A DNA stretch of 64,000 nucleotides from DATBGO01 sp036558005 (lineage in GTDB: Bacteria > Actinomycetota > Actinomycetes > Streptosporangiales > Streptosporangiaceae): positions 1 to 64,000 of the forward strand of contig DATBGO010000077.1 of NCBI GenBank assembly GCA_036558005.1, written 5' to 3'. Of this stretch, positions 17,357 through 25,475 are shown piece by piece. Every line of letters starts with the position of its first letter. Position 1 is the first letter of the stretch. A program made the translations under genes and the position numbers. Below the pieces are notes generated by a model. It ran no database searches and was not told where the DNA came from. It saw only the letters and a list, made by a program, of their open reading frames with translations.

Positions 17357-18102
17357 CCAGCCTCAACGGTCCGAAGGACGCTCCCGGGCTGCCCGAGAAG
17401 GTGCCAGCGAGCGCGGCCGATTACGAGAAGCTCCGCTACACCCAGCAGCTGGACGCGTGGCTGGAGGAATGGAAGCAGCAGGCCGCCAGTGACGCCGCCA
17501 GAATCGCGCTGGAGGCCAGCAGGGCAGACGCCAGGACGGCCCGGGACGCCGCCAGGGCGGACGCCGACCGGGCCGCCGAAGTCGCCTCGCTCAAGTCCGT
17601 TCAGGATGCCTACGTCGCGGTCACCCAGAGTTCCCTCGACCGGGCGCTGACCCGGGTCAACGTCGTCACCGCGTCGATCACCGCGGTCACCACGATCTAC
17701 ACCGGCCTGCTGGCGCTGGTCTACGCGGCGAAGTCAGGGGAGGGCCGGGTGCTCACCGGGGTGGCGATCATCCCCGCGCTGTTCCTGGGGCTGGCGCTTT
17801 TCCTGGTGACCGTCTACGCGGCCATGTTCAAGCGGACCATGTCGGCCGGCACGCTGCTGCCGACCGGGATCGGCGGCCAGGTCGCGGAGATCCGGCTGAT
17901 CACCTTCATGCGCTGGTGCTTCGCCGGGGTGCTGGCCCGGTCGTGGGCGCTGCACGCGGGCATCGTCAGCCTCGGCATCGGGGTGGCGACGCTGCCGGTG
18001 CCGTTCGTGCAGATGCCCGGCGGCCTCCAGGTCACCATCCTGCTGGCCGGCCTCGTCCTGGTCGCCGGGACGGCCGGCTGGACCTGGCGGAAGAACAAGT
18101 AG
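17353..18102 (+). CDS. Coiled-coil plus multi-TM membrane protein
   Basis: 249 residues. Residues 22-95 are charged and helical with repeated Ala/Arg/Asp heptads (RADARTARDAARADADRAAE), a likely coiled coil. Four hydrophobic segments follow near 102-125, 133-157, 190-212 and 220-243. The C-terminus is basic (WTWRKNK). The GTG at 17353 overlaps the upstream small protein. The layout of cytoplasmic coiled coil and TM bundle occurs in sensors and effectors, but I cannot assign a family. The stop codon lies in a short terminator hairpin. Confidence 0.75.
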   Translation: MTSLNGPKDAPGLPEKVPASAADYEKLRYTQQLDAWLEEWKQQAASDAARIALEASRADARTARDAARADADRAAEVASLKSVQDAYVAVTQSSLDRALTRVNVVTASITAVTTIYTGLLALVYAAKSGEGRVLTGVAIIPALFLGLALFLVTVYAAMFKRTMSAGTLLPTGIGGQVAEIRLITFMRWCFAGVLARSWALHAGIVSLGIGVATLPVPFVQMPGGLQVTILLAGLVLVAGTAGWTWRKNK

Positions 18103-18116
18103 CCCCGGGAGGCTAC
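18099..18116. terminator. Short hairpin between convergent genes
   Basis: GTAGCC (18099-18104) pairs with GGCTAC (18111-18116) around CCGGGA. It covers the stop codons of the membrane protein and of the convergent VapC gene. A modest 6-bp stem; a compact terminator is plausible. Confidence 0.45.
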
Positions 18117-18556
18117 GGGACGTCGGCGGGAAGCAGCCGGAAGGCCTGGTGCGGGGTGAGCGGGCGGATCATCCGGAAGTGCCTGCCATCGAGGGTGGCG
18201 ATCACGTCGGTGCGGAACTCCCTGGCCAGCACGACATTCATGGCATCAGCCAGCCCGACGGCCGGGTAGTCGCCGAGGACCGCGTGCGCGGCGAGCAGCA
18301 ACGGGCCGATCGCGGGCACCTCCCACCGCCCGGCCGCGACCCGGCTGGCCACATACCGGAGGATGGCCGCCGCTGTGGCCGGTCCCTGCCGGGTGGCGAT
18401 GAGATAGTCCAGTTCGGTGAGGACGCAGGGGGAGACGACCAGATGGCCGGCCCTGGCGAGGCCAGCCCGGGCCGCGGCGTGCTGCCGGTCGGTCTCGTTG
18501 AACAGCGCGATCAAGGCTGAGGTGTCGGCGATGACTACGGGCAGCGGGTCAGCCAT
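18113..18556 (-). CDS. vapC: VapC-type PIN-domain ribonuclease toxin
   Basis: A 147-residue PIN domain. The acidic active site is visible: Asp in VVIADTSALIALF, Glu in CVLTELDYLI, and Asp in GLADAMNVVLA with a later Asp in IATLDGRHF. It is expected to cut RNA when its partner is removed. The ATG at 18556 overlaps the antitoxin stop by 8 bp, the usual order of antitoxin then toxin. Upstream in-frame starts would run into the antitoxin gene. Confidence 0.9.
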   Translation of the reverse strand: MADPLPVVIADTSALIALFNETDRQHAAARAGLARAGHLVVSPCVLTELDYLIATRQGPATAAAILRYVASRVAAGRWEVPAIGPLLLAAHAVLGDYPAVGLADAMNVVLAREFRTDVIATLDGRHFRMIRPLTPHQAFRLLPADVP

Positions 18557-18806
18557 CTTCGCCGAAGCCCGCCAGCAGTTCATCGGCCCGCTCAGCGAAG
18601 CCGGGATCGCCGCTGAAGGACGGGGCACTGTCGTCGGCGCCCATGGGCTCGGTGCGGAACGGGTACGCTGCCGGGTCCGCCTGCGCGTACGGGCGCAGCA
18701 CGGCTACCGGCACGCCGTTCTTAGTGACGGTGATGGTCTCGCCTGCCGCTACCCGGGCAAGCACCTGCGCCGTCTGCTGGTTGAGTTCGCGGGTGGTCGC
18801 CTCCAT
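18549..18806 (-). CDS. vapB: Phd/YefM-type antitoxin
   Basis: 85 residues. The N-terminal Phd/YefM fold is shown by TTRELNQQTAQVLARVAAGETITVTKNGVPVAVL. The variable acidic C-terminus (GFAERADELLAGFGEDG) would bind the PIN toxin. It lies directly downstream of a 16-bp inverted repeat that probably serves for autoregulation. Confidence 0.9.
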   Translation of the reverse strand: MEATTRELNQQTAQVLARVAAGETITVTKNGVPVAVLRPYAQADPAAYPFRTEPMGADDSAPSFSGDPGFAERADELLAGFGEDG

Positions 18807-18815
18807 ATCGCGATT

Positions 18816-18831
18816 GTACTACGTGTAGTAC
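18816..18831. promoter_or_regulatory. Operator of the vapBC module
   Basis: GTACTAC (18816-18822) and GTAGTAC (18825-18831) form a perfect inverted repeat around GT, 10 bp upstream of the antitoxin start. This is the position and form of an antitoxin/toxin autoregulatory operator. Confidence 0.7.
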
Positions 18832-18845
18832 GTCAGGGACGGCGG

Positions 18846-19832
18846 TCAGGCCCGGACGGCTCTGCCGGGCTTGCCCGGTGCCAGGGCGCTGAGCACCTCG
18901 TAGACGACGTGCGCGGCGGCGATCCCGGTGACCTCCGCGTGATCGTAGGGCGGGGACACCTCGACCACGTCCACCCCGACGATGTTGAGGTCGCTCATCG
19001 TGCGCAGCAGCGCGAGCAGTTCGCGGGAGCTGAGGCCGCCCGCCTCCGGGGTGCCGGTGCCGGGCGCGAACGCCGGGTCGAGCACGTCGATGTCGACCGA
19101 CAGGTAGGCCGGCCTGCCCGCGGTCCGCTCGGCTATCTGCCCGGCCACCCCCGCGACCCCGGCGCTGTCCAGCGCGGTCGACGGGATGATCTCGAACCCC
19201 AGGTCACGGTCGGCGGTCAGGTCGAGTTCGGCGTACAGCGGGCCGCGGATCCCGACGTGCACGCTGGCGCCCCGGTCGATCAGCCCCTCCTCGGAGGCCC
19301 GCCGGAACTGGGTGCCGTGCGTGTACGGCGCGCCGAAGTAGGTGTCCCAGGTGTCCAGGTGCGCGTCGAAGTGGATCACCGCGACCGGGCCGTGCCGCTG
19401 GCTGACCGCGCGCAGCATGCCGAGCGCGATGGTGTGGTCGCCGCCGAGGGTGACCAGCCGCCCGGCCCGTTCCAGCAGGCTGAGCGCCCCCGCGGTGATC
19501 GCGCTCATCGCCTCCTCGATGTCGAACGGGTTGCAGGCGATGTCCCCGGCGTCGGCCACCTGCTGGGCGGCGAACGGCTCGACGCCCTGGGCCGGGTTGT
19601 AGGGCCGCAGCAGCTTGGACGACTGGCGGATATGGGCCGGGCCGAACCGGGCGCCGGGCCGGTAGGAAACCCCGGCGTCGAACGGCACGCCCACGATAGC
19701 GATATCCGCCTCGCTGACCTCGTCCAGCGCCGGCAGCCGCGCGAACGTCGCCGGGCCGGCGAACCGCGGCACCGCCAGCCCGTCTACCTGTCCCCTGGGG
19801 GCCTTCCGGTCAGGCGTGTCCTGGTCACCCAT
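18846..19832 (-). CDS. Agmatinase / ureohydrolase family protein (SpeB-like)
   Basis: A 328-residue Mn-dependent ureohydrolase. The metal-ligand motifs are all present: GGDHT, DAHLDTWD and SVDIDVLDPAFAPGTGTPE. The family splits urea from agmatine, guanidinobutyrate, guanidinopropionate or guanidine; the sequence alone does not separate these. It starts 22 bp after the dimethylformamidase-like large subunit on the same strand, so the three genes at 18846-22470 are probably one operon for cleaving C-N bonds. The exact substrate is open. Confidence 0.88.
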   Translation of the reverse strand: MGDQDTPDRKAPRGQVDGLAVPRFAGPATFARLPALDEVSEADIAIVGVPFDAGVSYRPGARFGPAHIRQSSKLLRPYNPAQGVEPFAAQQVADAGDIACNPFDIEEAMSAITAGALSLLERAGRLVTLGGDHTIALGMLRAVSQRHGPVAVIHFDAHLDTWDTYFGAPYTHGTQFRRASEEGLIDRGASVHVGIRGPLYAELDLTADRDLGFEIIPSTALDSAGVAGVAGQIAERTAGRPAYLSVDIDVLDPAFAPGTGTPEAGGLSSRELLALLRTMSDLNIVGVDVVEVSPPYDHAEVTGIAAAHVVYEVLSALAPGKPGRAVRA

Positions 19833-19853
19833 ACGTGCTCCCTCCGTGCTCAG

Positions 19854-22130
19854 TCAGCTGCGGCCGTCCGGCGGCACCGGGCGCAGCGGGGCCGGGTCGA
19901 GGAACCGGCGCAGCACGTTGCCGGTGATCCGGGCCACCTCGTTGGCGTAACCGTCGTGGCTGAGCGCGGCGCACCAGGCCATCGAGCTGACCGAGAACGC
20001 CGCCCCCGCGCCGCGGAAGTACAGGACCAGGTCGGCATGGTAGTCGGGCCTGATGGCGCCGATCATCGGCGGGACGAACGTGTGATCGTGCGACGAGCCC
20101 AGGATCAGGTGCCCGGGCCCGAGGTCGTGCCCGGCGGCGTTGTCCCACTCCTGGCCGACCACGCCGCCGCCGATCGCGCCGAAGTCGCCGATCACCTCGC
20201 CGCTCACCCCGGCGAAGACGAACGCGGCCTCCGGCCGCCGGGCGGCCGGGCCGAGCCGGTAGGGGTAGGAATGGTCGAAGCCCATCGTGGCTGACTCGAC
20301 CCCGGTCACGGCCGCGGCCTGGCGGCCGGACGCCGACAGGTGGCCGCCGCGCATCCCGTCGGCCGCGTGGAACGCCTCGCTGCGCTGGACCTCCTCGCCC
20401 CGCTCCCACAGCTCGACCCGCCGGTTCTCCATGATCCACGGGCGCTCCGGGCTGAACGTGACGTTCATCGCGAACCCGTTGCCGCCCAGGTACATCAGCC
20501 GCCCGCCGCCGGCGGTCCAGTCCGAGATCGCGTCGAACTCGATGGCCGACATGTACTCAGGATGCGTCCCGGTGAGCACCACCCGGTAGGGGGCCAGCAG
20601 CCCCGCCCCGGCGGCGTGCAGGTCCTCGTCGGTGACCACGTCGTAGCTCACGCCCTGCTGGTCCAGCCAGGCGACCAGGTCCAGGTCGCTGGTGTAGCCC
20701 TCGCGGCGCACGTGGCCCGGGCGCATGTTGAGGTTGGGCCGGCGCCGGGACACGTAGCACACGTCGGTCCCGTCGAGGTGGTTGTCGTAGCTGGAGGCGC
20801 CGAGTTCGGGCGCGGTGATCAGGTACTGCTCCTCGGCGCCGAGATCGATCAGCGCGTCCTGCACCATTTCCTGGACCGGCCGTTCCCACCAGAACCGGGA
20901 GTTGCCGTAGGCGGCGTAGGTCGCGGTCGGCGCGATCAGCAGCACCGGGGCCGGCGGCCCGGCCGGCCGGACGAACACCGGGATGAAGTCGCGGTGCTGG
21001 CCGGCCGTGATCCGGGCCGCGTAGTAGCCGCTGCGGGTGCCCGCCGGGATGGTCCAGGTGAAGTCCGCGTCCCACTGGCAGTCCTCCAGCGCGTCGGCGA
21101 GGAAGTGGATCGCCGCGTACTGGCCGGGGGCCTGCTTCCAGTCGGTGTGCTCGCCGGTCCAGCTGGCGCCGCGGACTGCCCGCATCGGCAGGTTGTGCAG
21201 CGTGCCGGGGCGGGCCCGCGGGCCCAGGCCGGTGATCGTCCAGCCGCCGATCCCGGCGGCGAAGTCCCACGCCGCCCTGGCCTGCCCGGGGGCGAGGGCG
21301 CCCGGCCCGGCCGCCAGCAGCGCGCCTGCCTGGTCCGGGCTGACCGCGCCGTCCAGCACGACCGGGAACTCCAGCCGCCCGGTGAAGTGCAGCCGGGTCC
21401 GGCCAGCCGGTGACCGGACCGCCGCCAGGACCAGGTCCGTCCCGGCGGCCGGCCCGAGCCCGGGCGCCGCGCCAGCCACGCTGGCCCAGCCGGCGCCCGG
21501 CGGCTGCTCCGTGGCCGGAGGCCGGCCCGGTCCCGGCGGCTGTCCGGCGCCCGGCGGCTGGGCGGAGGCTCGCTGCAGCCCGCCGGCCGACAGCCGGGCC
21601 GGGGCGTTCTCGCGCAGCGTCGCGGCCAGCACCGTCCAGGTGCCCAGCGCGAGCGGCACCGGGCAGGTGAGCCGGGCGGCCGGCCCGGGGCCGGTGACCA
21701 GCGCCGGGCGCAGTTGCTCATCGAGGATCAGTGCGAGGCCCTGGCCGTCCCCGGCCCACGGGTCGGCCACCGACAGCAGCACCTGGCAGGCGCCGGCCTG
21801 ATAGGTCGGCTGGACCAGCACCGCGATCGTGACGTCCCCGGCCAGCAGCCCGTCCGCGCCCGGGATGACCGCGTACGAGCCCGGCCGGGCCTGCTGGGCC
21901 CGGCCCGGGTAGCTGCCCGCGCAGCCGGCCGGCTCGCAGACCGGCCCGGTCGCCTCCCAGCCGGGCGGGCCGGCCCGGAGCCGGACCAGTTCGGCCTGGT
22001 ACTGCCCGATCCCCGGCGCGCAGCTGACGTAGAAGCTGACCTGCTCGCCCGGGGCCGCCGACAGCGGGTCGCAGTACCCGATGATCCGCTTGGCCAGCCG
22101 CAGCCCGGTGGCCTGGGCGGGCTCAGTCAT
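19854..22130 (-). CDS. N,N-dimethylformamidase-like large subunit
   Basis: 758 residues, close to the large subunit of the mononuclear-iron N,N-dimethylformamidase (about 762). The middle and C-terminal part has the characteristic run TATYAAYGNSRFWWERPVQ, SSYDNHLDGTDV, THPEYMSAIEFDAISDWTAGGGRLMYLGGNGF and HDHTFVPPM. Tyr near 402, Tyr near 446 and Glu near 522 are spaced like the Tyr/Tyr/Glu iron site I recall for the Paracoccus enzyme. Residues about 205-250 are a Pro/Gly-rich insertion. The ATG at 22130 overlaps the small-subunit stop by 8 bp. It may hydrolyse an N-alkyl formamide or another small amide. Confidence 0.8.
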   Translation of the reverse strand: MTEPAQATGLRLAKRIIGYCDPLSAAPGEQVSFYVSCAPGIGQYQAELVRLRAGPPGWEATGPVCEPAGCAGSYPGRAQQARPGSYAVIPGADGLLAGDVTIAVLVQPTYQAGACQVLLSVADPWAGDGQGLALILDEQLRPALVTGPGPAARLTCPVPLALGTWTVLAATLRENAPARLSAGGLQRASAQPPGAGQPPGPGRPPATEQPPGAGWASVAGAAPGLGPAAGTDLVLAAVRSPAGRTRLHFTGRLEFPVVLDGAVSPDQAGALLAAGPGALAPGQARAAWDFAAGIGGWTITGLGPRARPGTLHNLPMRAVRGASWTGEHTDWKQAPGQYAAIHFLADALEDCQWDADFTWTIPAGTRSGYYAARITAGQHRDFIPVFVRPAGPPAPVLLIAPTATYAAYGNSRFWWERPVQEMVQDALIDLGAEEQYLITAPELGASSYDNHLDGTDVCYVSRRRPNLNMRPGHVRREGYTSDLDLVAWLDQQGVSYDVVTDEDLHAAGAGLLAPYRVVLTGTHPEYMSAIEFDAISDWTAGGGRLMYLGGNGFAMNVTFSPERPWIMENRRVELWERGEEVQRSEAFHAADGMRGGHLSASGRQAAAVTGVESATMGFDHSYPYRLGPAARRPEAAFVFAGVSGEVIGDFGAIGGGVVGQEWDNAAGHDLGPGHLILGSSHDHTFVPPMIGAIRPDYHADLVLYFRGAGAAFSVSSMAWCAALSHDGYANEVARITGNVLRRFLDPAPLRPVPPDGRS

Positions 22131-22470
22131 GACCGGCGTCCTGCGCCGCCAGCGCCTGCCAGCGCAGGTCGAACACATGCCGCTCGGCCTCGGCCCGGCT
22201 GGTGAACACCGGGCCGTCCAGCACCTGCGGCGGCTCGCCCCGCCGCGCGCCCGCGACCGCCAGCACCCAGGGTCCGGCCGGCCCGGTGGCGATCAGCAGC
22301 CACCGCGGCAGCCGCCGCGCGCCCCGCATAAGGCCCAGCAGCAGCTGCAGCTCCAGGCTGTGCCGGCCGAGCGGGTCGGCCATGAACTCCGCGCGCAGGT
22401 CGGTCCGGGCCGGATCGAGCCGGTCCGGGATCTGGTACTCACCGGTGCCGATCTTGTCGATGATCCCCAT
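22123..22470 (-). CDS. N,N-dimethylformamidase-like small subunit
   Basis: 115 residues. The position directly before the large subunit with overlap, the length near the known small subunit (about 130), and a C-terminal region FTSRAEAERHVFDLRWQALAAQ support this call. It is expected to form the (alpha-beta)n complex with the large subunit. I chose the ATG at 22470 because GGAGGAC precedes it; the in-frame start seven codons earlier has no such site. Confidence 0.7.
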   Translation of the reverse strand: MGIIDKIGTGEYQIPDRLDPARTDLRAEFMADPLGRHSLELQLLLGLMRGARRLPRWLLIATGPAGPWVLAVAGARRGEPPQVLDGPVFTSRAEAERHVFDLRWQALAAQDAGHD

Positions 22471-22715
22471 CTGTCCTCCCCGCGTCAGCATCCTGCCAGG
22501 TCAGCCCGCCGGCTGGCCAGCGCCGCCCGCCACCGGGTAGGTCACGCTGACGGGGGGCGGCTGCGGGCGGGATCGGCGGCTACGCGCGAAATGGGAGGCC
22601 CGCCGGGACGGACGGCAGCCGTCCGGCCAATCGCGCTAATGGCGGCGTAGCGGCGCGGAATGGGCGGGCCTTGGTCTCGGCGCGGCGCGCCAGCCTGGTC
22701 AATCCGGGGGCAAGG

Positions 22716-23465
22716 TCAGCCGCGGCTGACCAGGACCCGGTAGCCGAGGTCCAGTTCGCCGAGGGTGAGCAGGTAGCCCCAGTGCCGGTGCCACTCGCCG
22801 CTGTCCAGGTCGGCGGCCAGCCGCCGCATGCCCTCGGCCCGGTCTGCCTCGGGGATGAGCGAGATGGCCGACATGGGCCGCCAGACCGCCGGGTCCAAAT
22901 AGGCGGCGGGCCGCCGCCAGTACGCCGCGTTGAAGCCGTCGGTGCAGTCGGCCGGGACCGGCACCGGGATCACGTCCAGCTGGCAGCCGAGCAGCTCGTC
23001 GAGCTCGCTGACCCGGGTCTCCCTGCTGGCTTCCAGCCGGGCGGTGGCCGGGAAGTAGTGATGCAGCCACCACCAAGGGACCGCCTGCGGGTCGCGGGTG
23101 AACAGCACGATCGGGCCGGCCGTGACGCGCCGCAGCTCAGCCAGCCCGCGGGCCCGGTCGCTCCAGTGATGCACGGTCAGCACGCCCATCGCGGCGCCGA
23201 ACGTGTCATCGGGGAAGGGCATGTACTCCGCGATCCCCCGCACCGCGGGCGCGGCGCGGTCGGGCCGCTGGCCGATCATCACCGCTGATGGCTCGACCGC
23301 GACCACGGGCCGGTCCCGCGGTTCGTACGAGCCGCTGCCCGCGCCGATGTTCAGGACGGGGGCGGCGCTGCCGAGCGCGGCCCAGATGTGCCGGGCGATC
23401 CGCGGGTCGGGCTGCCGGCCGCGCCGGTAGCCCGACCCGATCTGGTCATAGACCGGCGCCTGCAT
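22716..23465 (-). CDS. Class I SAM-dependent methyltransferase
   Basis: A 249-residue Methyltransf_11-type protein. SAM motif I is LNIGAGSGSYE, an acidic end of strand 2 is AVEPSAVMI, and motif IV is FGAAMGVLTVHHWSDRARGLAELRRV. Substrate unknown. It starts about 10 bp after a small membrane-protein gene on the same strand. Confidence 0.85.
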   Translation of the reverse strand: MQAPVYDQIGSGYRRGRQPDPRIARHIWAALGSAAPVLNIGAGSGSYEPRDRPVVAVEPSAVMIGQRPDRAAPAVRGIAEYMPFPDDTFGAAMGVLTVHHWSDRARGLAELRRVTAGPIVLFTRDPQAVPWWWLHHYFPATARLEASRETRVSELDELLGCQLDVIPVPVPADCTDGFNAAYWRRPAAYLDPAVWRPMSAISLIPEADRAEGMRRLAADLDSGEWHRHWGYLLTLGELDLGYRVLVSRG

Positions 23466-23474
23466 GTGCCTGCG

Positions 23475-23738
23475 TCAGCCGCCGCCCAGCGTCTGCTGAC
23501 GCTGCGTGTCCTCGCTCAAGACATCCATCCCGTGCTGCCCGTAAGGGGCGCTGCCGTTGACGCCGAGCTGTTTCCTGACCACCCCGGTCGGGCCGGTGCG
23601 GAGGCCCCGCCGGTTGGCCCGGAAGTCGTAAATGGCGGCCCCGGCAACGGCCAGGATGATTATTCCACCGAACCAGGCCAGGACAATCATTGCCATCATC
23701 CCCGTTAACTCAGCAATGGCTATGGGATCAGGATACAT
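23475..23738 (-). CDS. Small single-TM protein
   Basis: 87 residues with one strong membrane helix (MMAMIVLAWFGGIIILAVAGAAI, residues about 14-36). A basic stop-transfer (YDFRANRRGLR) and a hydrophilic tail follow. No recognised domain. It lies between the aldo/keto reductase and the methyltransferase on the same strand. Confidence 0.6.
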   Translation of the reverse strand: MYPDPIAIAELTGMMAMIVLAWFGGIIILAVAGAAIYDFRANRRGLRTGPTGVVRKQLGVNGSAPYGQHGMDVLSEDTQRQQTLGGG

Positions 23739-23783
23739 CCGTGGTGGCGCTCCCGCCGGGCCCCGTTCCGGCCGCCGCCCGCG

Positions 23784-24839
23784 CTAGGCCGCGGCGCGGC
23801 CGGCGACCGGGCGGCGGCGGAGCGCGGCGTCGGTGAGCGCGGGCGGCTGCCAGGCCCCGTCCGCCTGGTAGGTGTCGGTGCCCGGCGGCACGATCTCGTC
23901 GATCCGGTCCAGCGCCTGGTCATCGAGCCTCAGGGTGGCGCCCGCCAGCAGGCTGTCCAGCTGCGGCATGGTCCGCGGCCCGATGATGACCGACGTCACC
24001 GCCGGATGCGTCACCGGGAACGCGACCGCCAGCTGCGGCAGCGAGCAGCCGATGTCCGCCGCCAGTCCGGCGAACCGCTCCACTGCCGCGTACTTGGCGG
24101 CGTTGCCGGGCAGGGCCGGGTCGAAGCGCTGCGGGGCCAGCGCCGGGCGGCCGGCCGACAGGTCCACGTCCTGGCCCTGGCGGTAGCGCCCGGACAGGAA
24201 ACCCCAGGCGAGCGGTGACCAGGTGAGCACCCCCATGCCAAGCCGCTGGCAGGCTGGCAGCACCGACGCTTCGACGCCCCGGGCCAGCAGCGAGTACGGC
24301 GGCTGCTCGGACCGCAGCCGCAGCAGCCCGCGGCGCTCGGCGACGTGATGGGCCTCGACGATGTCGGCCGCAGGGAAGGACGAGCAGCCGAACGCGCGGA
24401 TCTTCCCGGCGTGCACCAGGCCGGTGAGCGCGGACAGGGTCTCCTCGATGTCGGTTGCCGGGTCGGGGCGGTGCACCTGGTAGAGGTCGATCCAGTCGGT
24501 CCGCAGCCGCCGCAGGCTCTGCTCGACCTCGCTGATGATCCAGCGGCGCGAACTGCCGCTGTGGTTGCGGCCCTCGCCCATCTGGAAATGCACCTTGGTG
24601 GCCAGCACGACGTCGTCGCGCCGGCCTTTGAGCGCGTTCCCGACGATCTGCTCGCACTCGCCGCCTGAGTACATGTCGGCGGTGTCGACGAAGTTGATCC
24701 CGTGGTCGAGCGCGGCGTGGATGATCTGGGTGCAGTCGTCGTGGTCGGGGTTCCCGGCCTGGCCGAACATCATCGTCCCCAGGCAGTAGGCGCTGACTTC
24801 GATGCCGGTGCCGCCCAGGATCCGGTAGTTCATCGTCAT
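23784..24839 (-). CDS. Aldo/keto reductase
   Basis: A 351-residue NADPH-dependent (alpha/beta)8 reductase. The catalytic tetrad is visible: Asp and Tyr in NFVDTADMYSGG, Lys in VVLATKVHF, and His in DLYQVHRPDP. The SSFPAADI segment and IIGPRTMPQLDSLL fit the NADP-binding C-terminal half. It is divergent from a MerR regulator and shares a palindromic control site with it. A detoxification role is likely but unproven. Confidence 0.9.
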   Translation of the reverse strand: MTMNYRILGGTGIEVSAYCLGTMMFGQAGNPDHDDCTQIIHAALDHGINFVDTADMYSGGECEQIVGNALKGRRDDVVLATKVHFQMGEGRNHSGSSRRWIISEVEQSLRRLRTDWIDLYQVHRPDPATDIEETLSALTGLVHAGKIRAFGCSSFPAADIVEAHHVAERRGLLRLRSEQPPYSLLARGVEASVLPACQRLGMGVLTWSPLAWGFLSGRYRQGQDVDLSAGRPALAPQRFDPALPGNAAKYAAVERFAGLAADIGCSLPQLAVAFPVTHPAVTSVIIGPRTMPQLDSLLAGATLRLDDQALDRIDEIVPPGTDTYQADGAWQPPALTDAALRRRPVAGRAAA

Positions 24840-24854
24840 GCCGCCGGAGGTTAC

Positions 24855-24876
24855 GACCTAGACCTGGCTCTAGGTC
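24855..24876. promoter_or_regulatory. MerR operator in the divergent aldo/keto reductase-merR promoter
   Basis: GACCTAGA (24855-24862) and TCTAGGTC (24869-24876) are a perfect 8-bp inverted repeat separated by 6 bp. The site lies in the 57-bp gap between the divergent genes. Placement and form suit a MerR dimer controlling both promoters. Confidence 0.8.
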
Positions 24877-24896
24877 AAGCGATTAGCCTGAGGCAT

Positions 24897-25331
24897 ATGA
24901 CGGATCCAGCACCCGCCGCGGCGCAGCCGCTCCTGGGCATCGGGGCGGCCGCCCAGCGCACCGGGCTGAGCGTGCACGCGCTGCGGTTCTACGAGCGCGA
25001 GGGCCTGCTCGCCAGCCCGGTGGCGCGCACCGCCGACGGCCGCCGCAGGTACCGCGAGGAGGACCTGGAATGGCTGGAGCTGTGCGTCAGGCTCCGCTCC
25101 TCCGGCATGCCCCTGAACGCGATCCGCCGCTACACCGAACTGGTCCGGCTCGGACCCGGCAACGAGCGGGAGCGGCTCGCCATCCTGCGTGCGCACCAGC
25201 AGAGGGTGACCGGTCAGATCGCCGCGCTGACCGAGTCCCTTGAGCTGATCACCTTCAAGGTCAAGCTCTACGAGGAGAGCGTCAGCGCGGGCACGACCGA
25301 CCCGGTCTGGGACCCGTCCCAGCCAGCCTGA
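24897..25331 (+). CDS. MerR-family transcriptional regulator
   Basis: 144 residues with an N-terminal MerR winged helix (IGAAAQRTGLSVHALRFYEREGLL, then GRRRYREEDLEWLELCVRLRSSGMPL). A coiled-coil dimerisation helix ends in ITFKVKLYEESV. No metal-binding Cys are present, so a small organic inducer is more likely. It is divergent from the aldo/keto reductase and probably regulates it. Confidence 0.9.
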   Translation: MTDPAPAAAQPLLGIGAAAQRTGLSVHALRFYEREGLLASPVARTADGRRRYREEDLEWLELCVRLRSSGMPLNAIRRYTELVRLGPGNERERLAILRAHQQRVTGQIAALTESLELITFKVKLYEESVSAGTTDPVWDPSQPA

Positions 25332-25380
25332 CGACGGGCGCGCGCGGGCGAGCTGGCTCCGGCCCGGCCGGCCGCCACAT

Positions 25381-25459
25381 GACTCTATGCCATAAAGTCG
25401 ATGGGCTCAGGCCCTTGACTTTACGTCATAAAGCAGAGTCTACTTTATGGCATAGAGTC
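25381..25459. promoter_or_regulatory. Triple operator cluster upstream of a membrane protein-wHTH operon
   Basis: Three copies of a CTTTATGRCATARAG-like element occur within 79 bp. 25381-25398 and 25442-25459 are exact 18-bp inverted copies of each other. A variant (TTTACGTCATAAA) lies between them near 25420-25432. TTGACT at 25415-25420 could be a -35 box. The winged-helix regulator encoded downstream is the natural candidate to bind. The A/T-rich cluster stands out against its surroundings. Confidence 0.65.
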
Positions 25460-25475
25460 GATGAGGGGAGACACC

